Shown: positions 31,037 through 38,963 of the stretch, piece after piece
Layout: every line of letters starts with the position of its first letter
Numbering within the stretch: the stretch's first letter is position 1
The notes under the pieces: generated by a model
What the model was told of the DNA's origin: nothing
What the model saw: only the letters and a program-made list of their open reading frames with translations
The model's database searches: none
Position numbers and translations under genes: made by a program
Origin: Streptomyces sp. CB02400
GTDB taxonomy: Bacteria > Actinomycetota > Actinomycetes > Streptomycetales > Streptomycetaceae
Direction: 5' to 3'
Assembly: GCF_001905725.1 (NCBI RefSeq)
Contig: NZ_LIWB01000008.1
Span: 1 to 64,000, forward strand
Length of the DNA: 64,000 bases

Positions 31037-31657
31037 GTGCGCTTTCGTCTGACCCCCAGGGAGACGAGCTTCTACGACATGTTCGCCGCGTCCGCGGACA
31101 ACATCGTCACGGGCTCGAAGCTCCTGATGGAACTGCTCGGGGCGGACCCCTCCGCCCGGGCCGAGATCGCAGAGCGTATGCGGGCCGCGGAACACGCAGG
31201 TGACGACGCCACGCATGCGATCTTCCACCAGCTGAACTCCTCGTTCATCACGCCGTTCGACCGCGAGGACATCTACGCCCTGGCGTCCTCCCTCGACGAC
31301 ATCATGGACTTCATGGAGGAGGCCGTCGACCTGGTCGTCCTCTACAACATCGAGGAACTGCCCAAGGGCGTCGAGCAGCAGATCGAGGTCCTGGCACGGG
31401 CGGCGGAGCTGACCGCGGAGGCCATGCCGCACCTGCGCACCATGGAGAACCTCACCGAGTACTGGATCGAGGTCAACCGGCTGGAGAACCAGGCCGACCA
31501 GATCCACCGCAAGCTGCTGGCCCACCTCTTCAACGGCAAGTACGACGCGATCGAGGTGCTGAAGCTCAAGCAGATCGTGGACGTACTGGAGGAGGCGGCC
31601 GACGCCTTCGAGCACGTGGCGAACACGGTGGAGACCATCGCCGTCAAGGAGTCCTGA
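31037..31657 (+). CDS. DUF47 (PhoU-like) Pit accessory protein
   Basis: A 206-residue all-helical protein of the DUF47/PhoU-related family (TPRETSFYDMFAASADNIV ... ADQIHRKLLAHLF). Such proteins are encoded directly before Pit phosphate transporters and modulate them, with acidic E/DxxxD-type motifs that may bind metals. It starts with GTG at 31037 after GAGGA and ends 7 bp before pit, forming a two-gene operon. It corresponds to SCO4137. Confidence 0.9.
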   Translation: MRFRLTPRETSFYDMFAASADNIVTGSKLLMELLGADPSARAEIAERMRAAEHAGDDATHAIFHQLNSSFITPFDREDIYALASSLDDIMDFMEEAVDLVVLYNIEELPKGVEQQIEVLARAAELTAEAMPHLRTMENLTEYWIEVNRLENQADQIHRKLLAHLFNGKYDAIEVLKLKQIVDVLEEAADAFEHVANTVETIAVKES

Positions 31658-31664
31658 GCCCTTC

Positions 31665-32663
31665 ATGGACACCTTCGCTCTGGTCGTGACCATCGGCGTC
31701 GCGCTCTTCTTCACGTATACGAACGGCTTCCACGACTCGGCGAACGCGATCGCCACGTCCGTGTCGACGCGGGCGCTGACGCCCCGGGTGGCGCTGGCGA
31801 TGGCGGCCGTGATGAACCTCGCCGGCGCGTTCATGGGGTCCGGGGTCGCCAAGACCGTCAGTGAGGGTGTGATCCAGACACCCGAAGGGTCCAAGGGGAT
31901 GGGGATCCTCTTCGCCGCGCTGGTGGGGGCGATCGTCTGGAACCTGATCACCTGGTACTTCGGGCTGCCGTCGTCGTCGTCGCACGCGTTGTTCGGGGGC
32001 ATGGTCGGGGCCGCGCTGGCCGGGGGGACGACCGTCTACTGGCACGGGGTGCTCGACAAGATCGTCATCCCGATGTTCGTGTCGCCGGTCGTCGGTCTGC
32101 TCGCCGGTTATCTGGTGATGACCGTGATCCTGTGGATCTTCCGGCGGGCCAATCCGCACAAGGCCAAGCGGGGGTTCCGGATCGCGCAGACGGTTTCCGC
32201 GGCGGGGATGGCCCTCGGGCACGGTCTGCAGGACGCGCAGAAGACGATGGGCATCGTGGTGATGGCGCTGGTCATCGCGGATGTCGAGGATTACGGCGAT
32301 CCGATTCCGGTGTGGGTGAAGATCGCTTGTGCGGTGATGTTGTCCGCGGGGACGTACGCGGGTGGGTGGCGCATCATGCGGACGTTGGGGCGGAAGATCA
32401 TTGAGCTTGATCCGCCTCAGGGGTTCGCCGCGGAGACGACTGGTGCGTCGATCATGTTCGGGTCGGCGTTCCTGTTTCACGCGCCGATCTCCACTACGCA
32501 TGTGATCACTTCGGCGATCATGGGTGTGGGGGCGACGAAGCGGGTCAATGCCGTGCGGTGGGGGGTGGCCAAGAACATTGTTCTCGGGTGGTTCATCACC
32601 ATGCCGGCGGCGGCTGTTGTGGCTGCGTTGTCGTTCGGGCTGGTGAATCTGGCTGTGCTGTAG
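31665..32663 (+). CDS. pit: Low-affinity inorganic phosphate transporter (Pit family)
   Basis: A 332-residue PiT-family permease with about ten membrane helices. Both inverted PiT signatures are present: TNGFHDSANAIATSVSTRAL near residue 19 and ISTTHVITSAIMGVGATKRV near the C-terminus, with GLPSSSSHALFGGMVGAA between. It imports phosphate as a metal-phosphate complex with protons. It is co-transcribed with the DUF47 gene and converges on the high-affinity pst operon, so both uptake systems lie together. It corresponds to SCO4138 (pitH1). Confidence 0.93.
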   Translation: MDTFALVVTIGVALFFTYTNGFHDSANAIATSVSTRALTPRVALAMAAVMNLAGAFMGSGVAKTVSEGVIQTPEGSKGMGILFAALVGAIVWNLITWYFGLPSSSSHALFGGMVGAALAGGTTVYWHGVLDKIVIPMFVSPVVGLLAGYLVMTVILWIFRRANPHKAKRGFRIAQTVSAAGMALGHGLQDAQKTMGIVVMALVIADVEDYGDPIPVWVKIACAVMLSAGTYAGGWRIMRTLGRKIIELDPPQGFAAETTGASIMFGSAFLFHAPISTTHVITSAIMGVGATKRVNAVRWGVAKNIVLGWFITMPAAAVVAALSFGLVNLAVL

Positions 32664-32738
32664 CCGGGCCGGCCGGTGCTCGGTGTTGGTGCCGGGCGGA
32701 GGTCGTTTCGCAGCCCGGCGTTTGCGGGGTGCCGCCGT

Positions 32739-32776
32739 GCCCACCCGTGCCGCCCCAGCGGCACGACTGCCCGCAG
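32739..32776. repeat. 38-bp dispersed repeat, copy 1 (intergenic)
   Basis: This copy in the pit-pstB gap is identical at 37 of 38 positions to 38550-38587. The core GTGCCGC-CCCA-GCGGCAC is a 7-bp-arm hairpin. Here it is followed by two more CCCGCAG-ending segments. Confidence 0.85.
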
Positions 32777-32838
32777 TTGGGCGGCGAGGGTGCCCGCAGT
32801 GACGTGGCAGTGATGCCCGCAGGTGTGCAGGTACGTGG

Positions 32839-32873
32839 AAGGGCCCGCCCCCGGGAGCCGGGGGCGGGCCCTT
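32839..32873. terminator. Rho-independent terminator between pit and pstB
   Basis: A 15-bp GC-rich stem, with inner arms GGGCCCGCCCCCG (32841-32853) and CGGGGGCGGGCCC (32859-32871) flanked by AA/TT pairs and a 5-base loop. It is followed by TTTT on the plus strand. It serves pit on the plus strand and, by symmetry, the end of the convergent pst operon. Confidence 0.88.
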
Positions 32874-32920
32874 TTGTGCCTCGCGGTGGCACCGCCATGC
32901 AGCACCGCGAGGGGCAGTGG

Positions 32921-33697
32921 TCAGCCGAAGCGGCCGGAGATGTAGTCCTCCGTGGCCTGGACCGACGGGTTGGAGAAGATGCGTTCCGTGTCGTCGATCT
33001 CGATCAGCTTGCCGGGCTGGCCGACGGCCGCCAGGTTGAAGAAGGCGGTGCGGTCGGAGACGCGGGCCGCCTGCTGCATGTTGTGCGTCACGATGACGAT
33101 CGTGAACTGCTCCTTCAGCTCGCCGATCAGGTCCTCGATGGCGAGGGTGGAGATCGGGTCCAGGGCGGAGCAGGGCTCGTCCATGAGGAGGACGTTCGGC
33201 TCCACCGCGATCGCCCGCGCGATGCACAGGCGCTGCTGCTGACCGCCGGAGAGGCCCGAGCCCGGCTTGTTCAGGCGGTCCTTGACCTCGTTCCAGAGGT
33301 TCGCGCCCTTGAGGGACTTCTCGACGATGTCGTCGAGCTGGGACTTCTTGTACTTGCCGTTCAGGCGCAGGCCCGCCGCCACGTTGTCGTACACCGACAT
33401 CGTGGGGAACGGGTTCGGGCGCTGGAAGACCATGCCGACCTCACGCCGTACCGCCACCGGGTCGATGCCGGCGCCGTACAGGTTCTCGTCGTCGAGCATG
33501 ACCTTGCCGTCGACCCGGCCGCCGGGCGTCACCTCGTGCATGCGGTTGAGCGTGCGCAGGAAGGTGGACTTGCCGCAGCCGGACGGGCCGATGAAGGCGG
33601 TCACCGAGCGGGGTTCGACGGTCATCGAGATGTCCTCGATGGCCAGGAAGGAGCCGTAGTAGGCGTTGAGGCCGCTGACGTCGATGCGCTTGGCCAT
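32921..33697 (-). CDS. pstB: Phosphate ABC transporter ATP-binding protein PstB
   Basis: A 258-residue ATPase of the high-affinity Pst phosphate importer. Walker A is GPSGCGKST, signature LSGGQQQRLCIARA and Walker B VLLMDEPCSALDP, with the PstB-specific RPNPFPTMSVYDNVAAGLR. The ATG at 33697 is preferred over a GTG at 33706. It is the last gene of pstSCAB, 34 bp after pstA. Confidence 0.97.
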   Translation of the reverse strand: MAKRIDVSGLNAYYGSFLAIEDISMTVEPRSVTAFIGPSGCGKSTFLRTLNRMHEVTPGGRVDGKVMLDDENLYGAGIDPVAVRREVGMVFQRPNPFPTMSVYDNVAAGLRLNGKYKKSQLDDIVEKSLKGANLWNEVKDRLNKPGSGLSGGQQQRLCIARAIAVEPNVLLMDEPCSALDPISTLAIEDLIGELKEQFTIVIVTHNMQQAARVSDRTAFFNLAAVGQPGKLIEIDDTERIFSNPSVQATEDYISGRFG

Positions 33698-33731
33698 GGG
33701 TATCACTTCTTCTTTCGGGTCCGGGAGGGCC

Positions 33732-34787
33732 TTAGCGACCGGTCTTCGGGGCCTTCCAGCGGGCGATGCCGCGGGCCACGAGGTTGAGGATCATGATGAA
33801 CGCGATGAGCGTCAGGGCCGCCGCCCAGGCACGGTCGTGCGAGGCGTCGGAACCGGCGCCGAACTGCAGGTAGATGTACATCGGCAGCGATTCCTGCGGG
33901 TCCTGGAACGGGTTGGCGTTGATGAAGTCCGTGCCCCAGACCAGCAGCAGCACGGGGGCCGTCTCGCCGGTGATGCGGGCGATCGCGAGCATCACGCCCG
34001 TGATGATGCCGCCGATCGACGTCGGCAGGACCACCTTCAGGATCGTGCGCCACTTCGGCACGCCGAGAGCCAGGGACGCCTCGCGCAGCTCGTTCGGGAC
34101 GAGCTTGAGCATCTCCTCGGTGGAGCGGACGACGACCGGGATCATCAGGATCGACAGGGCCAGCGAGCCGGCGAAGCCGGACGGGCCCATCTTCAGGATG
34201 AGGACCCACAGGCTCAGGATGAACAGACCCGCGACGATCGACGGGATGCCCGTCATGACGTCGACGAAGAAGGTGACGGCCTTGGCGAGCCTGCCGCGCC
34301 CGTACTCGACCAGGTAGATCGCGGTGAGCACACCGACCGGCACGGAGATCAGGGCGGCGAGGCCGACCTGTTCCAGGGTGCCGAGCATGGCGTGGTAGAT
34401 GCCGCCGCCGGGCTCGGCGTCGGCGACCACGCCCATCGAATGGGTGAGGAAGAAGACGTCGAGGACCTTCACGCCGCGCTCGACCGTCTCCCACAGGAGG
34501 GAGGCCAGCGGGGTCACGGCCAGCAGGAAGGCGACCCAGACCAGGCTGGTCGCGGTGCGGTCCTTGGCCTGGCGGCTGCCCTCGATCTTCGCGGAGACGG
34601 CGTAGGAGCCGACGACGAAGAGGACCGCGGCGATCAGGGCCCACTGGATGTCGCTGTCCAGGCCGGCCGCGGCACTGATGCCGTAGCCCAGGGCGAGGGA
34701 GCCGGCGGCGACCGCCCAGGGGAACCACTTGGGCAGGGTCGCGCCGCGCAGGGAGCTGCGCTTGGCGGAAAGAGTCGCGTTGCTCAT
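33732..34787 (-). CDS. pstA: Phosphate ABC transporter permease PstA
   Basis: A 351-residue permease with an N-terminal extension containing two extra helices and a BPD_transp_1 core (about 120-340). The EAA loop is LREASLALGVPKWRTILKVVLP, followed by ITGETAPVLLLVWG, typical of PstA. The ATG overlaps the pstC stop (ATGA), so the two permeases are made together. Confidence 0.96.
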   Translation of the reverse strand: MSNATLSAKRSSLRGATLPKWFPWAVAAGSLALGYGISAAAGLDSDIQWALIAAVLFVVGSYAVSAKIEGSRQAKDRTATSLVWVAFLLAVTPLASLLWETVERGVKVLDVFFLTHSMGVVADAEPGGGIYHAMLGTLEQVGLAALISVPVGVLTAIYLVEYGRGRLAKAVTFFVDVMTGIPSIVAGLFILSLWVLILKMGPSGFAGSLALSILMIPVVVRSTEEMLKLVPNELREASLALGVPKWRTILKVVLPTSIGGIITGVMLAIARITGETAPVLLLVWGTDFINANPFQDPQESLPMYIYLQFGAGSDASHDRAWAAALTLIAFIMILNLVARGIARWKAPKTGR

Positions 34788-35788
34788 GCGTTGGCCCCCG
34801 AGTACTCCTTGCGGCGGGCGATGATCAGGCGGGCCGCGCCGTTGACCAGCAGGGTGATGACGAAGAGCACCATGCCGGAGGCGATCAGCGCGTCCTGGCC
34901 CATCACGGTGGCCTCGTTGAACTTGCTGGCGATGTTCTGGGCGAAGGTGCCGCCGCCCGCGTCGAGCAGGCTGGCGCTGATGTCGAAGGACGGCGAGAGC
35001 ACCATGGCCACGGCCATCGTCTCGCCGAGCGCGCGGCCGAGACCCAGCATCGAGGCGGAGATGACGCCGGAGCGGCCGAAGGGCAGCACCGACATGCGGA
35101 TGACCTCCCAGCGCGTGGCGCCGAGGGCCAGGGCCGCCTCCTCGTGCATGCGCGGGACCTGGCGGAAGACCTCGCGGCTGACGTTGGTGATGATCGGCAG
35201 GATCATCAGGGCGAGCAGGATGCCGACGGTGAGCAGCGACCGCGCGGGGCCGCCCTCCCACGCGAAGAGGCCGGTCCAGCCGAGGTAGTCGTCGAGCCAG
35301 CCGTAGAGGCCGTCCATGTGCGGCACCAGGACGATGGCGCCCCACAGGCCGTAGACGATGGACGGGACGGCGGCGAGCAGGTCGATCACGTACGCGACGG
35401 TGCCGCCGAGCCGGCGGGGGGCGTAGTGCGTGATGAACAGGGCGATGCCGACCGAGATCGGGACGGCGATGGCCATGGCGATGATCGACGACACGATGGT
35501 GCCGAAGGCCAGGACGGCGATGCCGAACTCCGGCGGGACGCCGGTGGGGTTCCACTCGAAGGACGTGAAGAAGTTGGCTTCGTCCTTGCTGATGGCCAGC
35601 GAGGCGCGGTAGGTGAGGAAGGCCGCGATGGCGGCCATCAGGACCAGGACGAAGATGCCGGATCCGCGGGAGAACCCGAGGAATATCCGGTCACCGGGGC
35701 GGGTGGCGCCGCGCGTGGCGCGCTTGTCCTCGGGCGCGGCCGGTCCGGGTGCGGGGGGAGCGGCGGGTTTCTGTGTGGTGATGTCCAT
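34784..35788 (-). CDS. pstC: Phosphate ABC transporter permease PstC
   Basis: A 334-residue permease with six membrane helices; a Pro/Ala-rich cytoplasmic N-terminus precedes the first. The EAA loop MHEEAALALGATRWEVIRMS and GRALGETMAVAMV are PstC hallmarks. It follows pstS by 132 bp, a gap that could hold a processing hairpin, and overlaps pstA by 4 bp. Confidence 0.96.
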   Translation of the reverse strand: MDITTQKPAAPPAPGPAAPEDKRATRGATRPGDRIFLGFSRGSGIFVLVLMAAIAAFLTYRASLAISKDEANFFTSFEWNPTGVPPEFGIAVLAFGTIVSSIIAMAIAVPISVGIALFITHYAPRRLGGTVAYVIDLLAAVPSIVYGLWGAIVLVPHMDGLYGWLDDYLGWTGLFAWEGGPARSLLTVGILLALMILPIITNVSREVFRQVPRMHEEAALALGATRWEVIRMSVLPFGRSGVISASMLGLGRALGETMAVAMVLSPSFDISASLLDAGGGTFAQNIASKFNEATVMGQDALIASGMVLFVITLLVNGAARLIIARRKEYSGANA

Positions 35789-35920
35789 CGGGTTCTCCGG
35801 TCTGCGGAGCCGCCGGGTCGGGCGGCTCGGTCGGAGCCGCCGTGCTCCGGGGGCTCCTGTTGGCGGTGCACCGGACGGTGCGGACCGGCACCGTGATCGG
35901 GGCCGGTCCGCACACTCGGG

Positions 35921-37048
35921 TCAGGCGAGGCTCGAGATGGTCTCGCGGACCTTGGTGATGATCTCCTCGGGCATCGGGGCGTAGCCCGCGTCGGCCAGCA
36001 GGGCCTGGCCGTCCTCGGAAGCCATGTAGTTCAGGAAGGACTTGGTGGTGGGGAGGGTCTCCGCCTTGTTGCCCTTGTCGCAGACGATCTCGTACGTCAC
36101 GAGGACGAGCGGGTAGGCGCCGTCGGCCTCCGGGGTGTAGTCCAGCTCCAGCGCGAGGTCCTTGCCGGTGCCGACGACCTTGGCGGCGCCGATGGCGGCG
36201 GTGGCGTTCTCGATGGTGGCCTCGACCGGCTCGGCGGCTTCGGTCTTGAGGGAGACGGTCTTCATGCCGTCCTTGGCGTAGGACAGCTCCATGTAGGAGA
36301 TCGCGCCCGAGGTCTGCTTCACCTGCTGGGCGACACCGGCGGACTGCGGAGCGGACTGGCCGCCCTTCGCCTGCCAGGCCTTGCCGCCCTCGTACTTCCA
36401 GTCGTCGGGCGCGGCGGCCTTCAGGTACTTGGTGAAGTTGTCCGTGGTGCCGGACTCGTCGGAGCGGTGGAAGGCCTGGATCTTCAGGTCGGGGAGCTCG
36501 GCGTCGGGGTTGAGCTTCGCGATCGCCTCGTCGTTCCAGTTGGTGATCTTGCTGTCGAAGATCTTGGCGAGGGTCGACGCGTCCAGGACGAGGCTGTCGA
36601 CACCCGGAACGTTGAAGCCGACGGCGATCGGGCCGCCGACCATCGGCAGGTCGATGCCCTGGCCGCCGGAGCAGATCTTCTTCGAGGCCTCGATCTCCTC
36701 GGGCTTCAGCGCGGAGTCCGAACCGGCGAACGCGGTCTGGCCCTGGGTGAAGGCCGTGATGCCGGCGCCCGAACCGGTCGGGTTGTAGTTGACCTGCACG
36801 CCCTTGCACGCCGCGGCGTACTGCTTGACCCAGGCGTCGATGGCGTTCTTCTGGGCGGAAGAGCCGGAGGCCTGGAGCTGGCCCTTGGCGTCGCCGCAGT
36901 CGATGTTGCCGGCCTGCGCGGTGGCGGAGGCGTCGCCGCCGTTGCTGTTGCCGGTGTCGTCGGAGCCGCACGCCGTGAGGGCCAGGGCGCCGGAGACGGC
37001 GAGAGCGCCGAGAGCGAGGGCCCGCCGGTTCTTGCGCTGAAGCTTCAC
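35921..37048 (-). CDS. pstS: Phosphate-binding lipoprotein PstS
   Basis: A 375-residue substrate-binding lipoprotein of the Pst importer. The signal peptide ends in the lipobox LTAC with Cys27, followed by a Gly/Asn/Asp tether. Phosphate-contact motifs are visible: QASGSSAQKNAI, NPTGSGAGITAF, AGSDSAL and HRSDESGTTDNFTKYL. The GTG start at 37048 follows AAGGGA by 6 bp; the frame stays open upstream but across the promoter. Under phosphate limitation PhoP should activate it through the PHO boxes at 37164-37207. Confidence 0.97.
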   Translation of the reverse strand: MKLQRKNRRALALGALAVSGALALTACGSDDTGNSNGGDASATAQAGNIDCGDAKGQLQASGSSAQKNAIDAWVKQYAAACKGVQVNYNPTGSGAGITAFTQGQTAFAGSDSALKPEEIEASKKICSGGQGIDLPMVGGPIAVGFNVPGVDSLVLDASTLAKIFDSKITNWNDEAIAKLNPDAELPDLKIQAFHRSDESGTTDNFTKYLKAAAPDDWKYEGGKAWQAKGGQSAPQSAGVAQQVKQTSGAISYMELSYAKDGMKTVSLKTEAAEPVEATIENATAAIGAAKVVGTGKDLALELDYTPEADGAYPLVLVTYEIVCDKGNKAETLPTTKSFLNYMASEDGQALLADAGYAPMPEEIITKVRETISSLA

Positions 37049-37163
37049 TTGAGTCCCTTCCAGTGCCGCCGTCCTGAATTCGGCGGCGTGCGAAGTGTGG
37101 GTGACACGGTCACCCATCCATCTCTTCGGGCGATCCGCATCGCGTAAGGCCGAAATTAGGCAG

Positions 37164-37207
37164 AACAGGTGAAGCAGCCGATTGGCGTACATGAACGTGC
37201 GGTGAAC
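37164..37207 (-). promoter_or_regulatory. PHO box (PhoP-binding direct repeats) of pstS
   Basis: On the minus strand four 11-bp units sit in exact register. GTTCACCGCAC (37197-37207) and GTTCATGTACG (37186-37196) match the Streptomyces direct-repeat unit well. One degenerate unit (37175-37185) and CTTCACCTGTT (37164-37174) follow. The array ends 115 bp before the pstS start codon. Confidence 0.75.
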
Positions 37208-37283
37208 CCCTGGGGACGGTGCGGTGAGGTCACGGAACGCTTACGTCGAGGACACGGGGGGATACCGGGCGGGAACGGGACAC

Positions 37284-37742
37284 TCACCGTTCCGGGCGGA
37301 GGGTGGCGAGGAGGGCGTCCACCAGGTCGGCGTCCCCGGGCTCGGTGAGGCGGGCGCGGGCGGCGTCCGGGGGGAGCCAGAGGACGCGGTCGACCTCGTC
37401 GTTCGGGGCGAACGCGCCGGAGACGGCTTCGGCCGCCCAGTAGCGGACCCGCTTCGGGCGGCCTCTGGCCAGGTAGTGCGCGCTGGGGAGCTCGGCGGCC
37501 GGGACGGCGGTGTGGCCCGTCTCCTCGGCGACCTCGCGCAGGGCGCCGGCCAGCGGGTCCTCGCCGCGCTTGAGCTTGCCCTTGGGCCAGGACCAGTCGT
37601 CGTACTTCGGCCGGTGTACGAGACAGAGCTCGAGCTCGCCGGTCACGGGGGAACGGCGCCACAGGACGCAGCCGGCGGCCTGGACGGTGAGGGTGCGGTG
37701 CGGCGCGTGCGCGTGTCCGTGCGCGGAGCGCGGGGTGCTCAC
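37284..37742 (-). CDS. NUDIX hydrolase (MutT-like)
   Basis: A 152-residue NUDIX enzyme. The NUDIX box GKLKRGEDPLAGALREVAEETG is complete, apart from having K in the second position of the usual G-x5-E, and the fold starts with VQAAGCVLWRR. Such proteins clear oxidised nucleotides or diadenosine and inositol polyphosphates; MutT1-like actinobacterial members accept several. It starts with GTG 15 bp after the CHAD gene and belongs to the ppk-CHAD-NUDIX operon, which hints at a polyphosphate or nucleotide-phosphate role. Confidence 0.88.
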   Translation of the reverse strand: MSTPRSAHGHAHAPHRTLTVQAAGCVLWRRSPVTGELELCLVHRPKYDDWSWPKGKLKRGEDPLAGALREVAEETGHTAVPAAELPSAHYLARGRPKRVRYWAAEAVSGAFAPNDEVDRVLWLPPDAARARLTEPGDADLVDALLATLRPER

Positions 37743-37757
37743 CGGGTGCCTCCCTGT

Positions 37758-38963
37758 CTATAACGTGCCGGCGGCTTCCTTCCGCCAGGCCCGCTGGAAC
37801 GCGTACCGCGCCGCCTCCACCTCATGCCGCTGGTCGGCGTGGAGCACGCCCAGCGCGTACGCCGTGGCCGGGGCGATCCGCGGGGTGCGAGCCGCCTGCG
37901 CGGCGGCTGCCGCGGCCTCGGAGGCGTCGCGGTGCCGGTCCAGTGCCTCGCCGGCGGCGAGGAGGGCCGGGTCCGGGCCGGCGTGGAGGACCTCCAGGGC
38001 GTAGCGGTGCAGGCGCAGGAGGAGGCGGACCTGGTGCCAGGGGGCGTCCTGCGGGTGCGGGGCGGGGTCCGGGGAGAGCCCGTGGATCAGCGCCTCGGCG
38101 TTGTACGGGCTGCCCGCGGTGAGCAGGGGCAGCGCGGCGACGGCGTCGGCGAGCCGCTCGCGCGCGGCGTCGGCGAGCGGGCGGAGGTCGGCGCCGGCTG
38201 CCGCCGGGGACAGGGGGACCTCGCTGGCGAGTACGGCCACCTTGTCGGCGATCGCGTGGAAGCGGGAGGAACCCAGTGCCTGGAGGGCGGTGGAGTGGGC
38301 TCGGGTGCGGGCCAGGGTCAGTTGGCGGTCCAGCAAGGCGCCGGCCTTGGCGGCGCCTACGGTGAGGTTGCCTCGGTCGGGGGCGGGGATGACGGTGCCG
38401 TTGGCTGATTTGGAGAGGACGCCGGTTGCACCCTTGCTGCTGTGACGACCGGGGTCGGTGTGGGTCGCTTCCGGTGCCAGGGGGGCGGGGGGCGGGGTTG
38501 CGCTGCTCGGCGCCGACGAGGTGCCTCCCCCAGAGGGGGTACCCCCAGCGCCCACCCGTGCCGCCCCGGCGGCACGACTGCCCGCAGGCTGCGGACGTGT
38601 GGTGTCCGCAGGCTGGGGAACGGGCAGAGCGCCCGACAGGCGGTGGAGGGCCTGGAGGAGTTGGTTCAGGCGGGAGGTGTAGGTGTGCTCCAGGGCCAGG
38701 GTGGCGGAGACCCAGGCCAGTTCGGGGCGCATCGCCTCCGACCAGTCGGGGTCCAGGACCGGCTGGAAGGTGTGCAGGCTCGAGCTGACGCGGCGGGCCG
38801 CGCGGCGCAGCGCGCGGGCCGCCTCGACGGAACCCTCCGACGCCGCCGCGCCCGCACCGGTCTCCCGGTGGAGGCGCAGCGCGCGGAGGAACTCGGTCGC
38901 CTGGGCCCGCAGATAGCCGGCCAGGGCCGTGGGGTCCGTCGGGTCAGGGTGTAGCTGTGCCAC
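37758..38963 (-). CDS. CHAD-domain protein
   Basis: A 401-residue protein with a helical CHAD domain split by a Pro/Ser/Gly-rich linker (about 115-180). The N-terminal half holds ARALRRAARRVSSSLHTF and the C-terminal part HQVRLLLRLHRYALEVL, with the conserved His/Arg positions that bind polyphosphate. It overlaps ppk by 20 bp, which supports work on polyphosphate granules. The linker is partly encoded by a dispersed repeat also present at 32739. It starts with GTG at 38963. Confidence 0.85.
   Translation of the reverse strand: MAQLHPDPTDPTALAGYLRAQATEFLRALRLHRETGAGAAASEGSVEAARALRRAARRVSSSLHTFQPVLDPDWSEAMRPELAWVSATLALEHTYTSRLNQLLQALHRLSGALPVPQPADTTRPQPAGSRAAGAARVGAGGTPSGGGTSSAPSSATPPPAPLAPEATHTDPGRHSSKGATGVLSKSANGTVIPAPDRGNLTVGAAKAGALLDRQLTLARTRAHSTALQALGSSRFHAIADKVAVLASEVPLSPAAAGADLRPLADAARERLADAVAALPLLTAGSPYNAEALIHGLSPDPAPHPQDAPWHQVRLLLRLHRYALEVLHAGPDPALLAAGEALDRHRDASEAAAAAAQAARTPRIAPATAYALGVLHADQRHEVEAARYAFQRAWRKEAAGTL
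38550..38587. repeat. 38-bp dispersed repeat, copy 2 (inside the CHAD gene)
   Basis: It matches 32739-32776 with one A/G difference and lies in the linker-coding part of the CHAD gene. It is preceded by a second GC-rich hairpin (CCCCCAGAGGGGG region, 38527-38546). On the coding strand it translates as SRAAGAARVG-type linker, so the insertion kept the frame. Confidence 0.85.
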
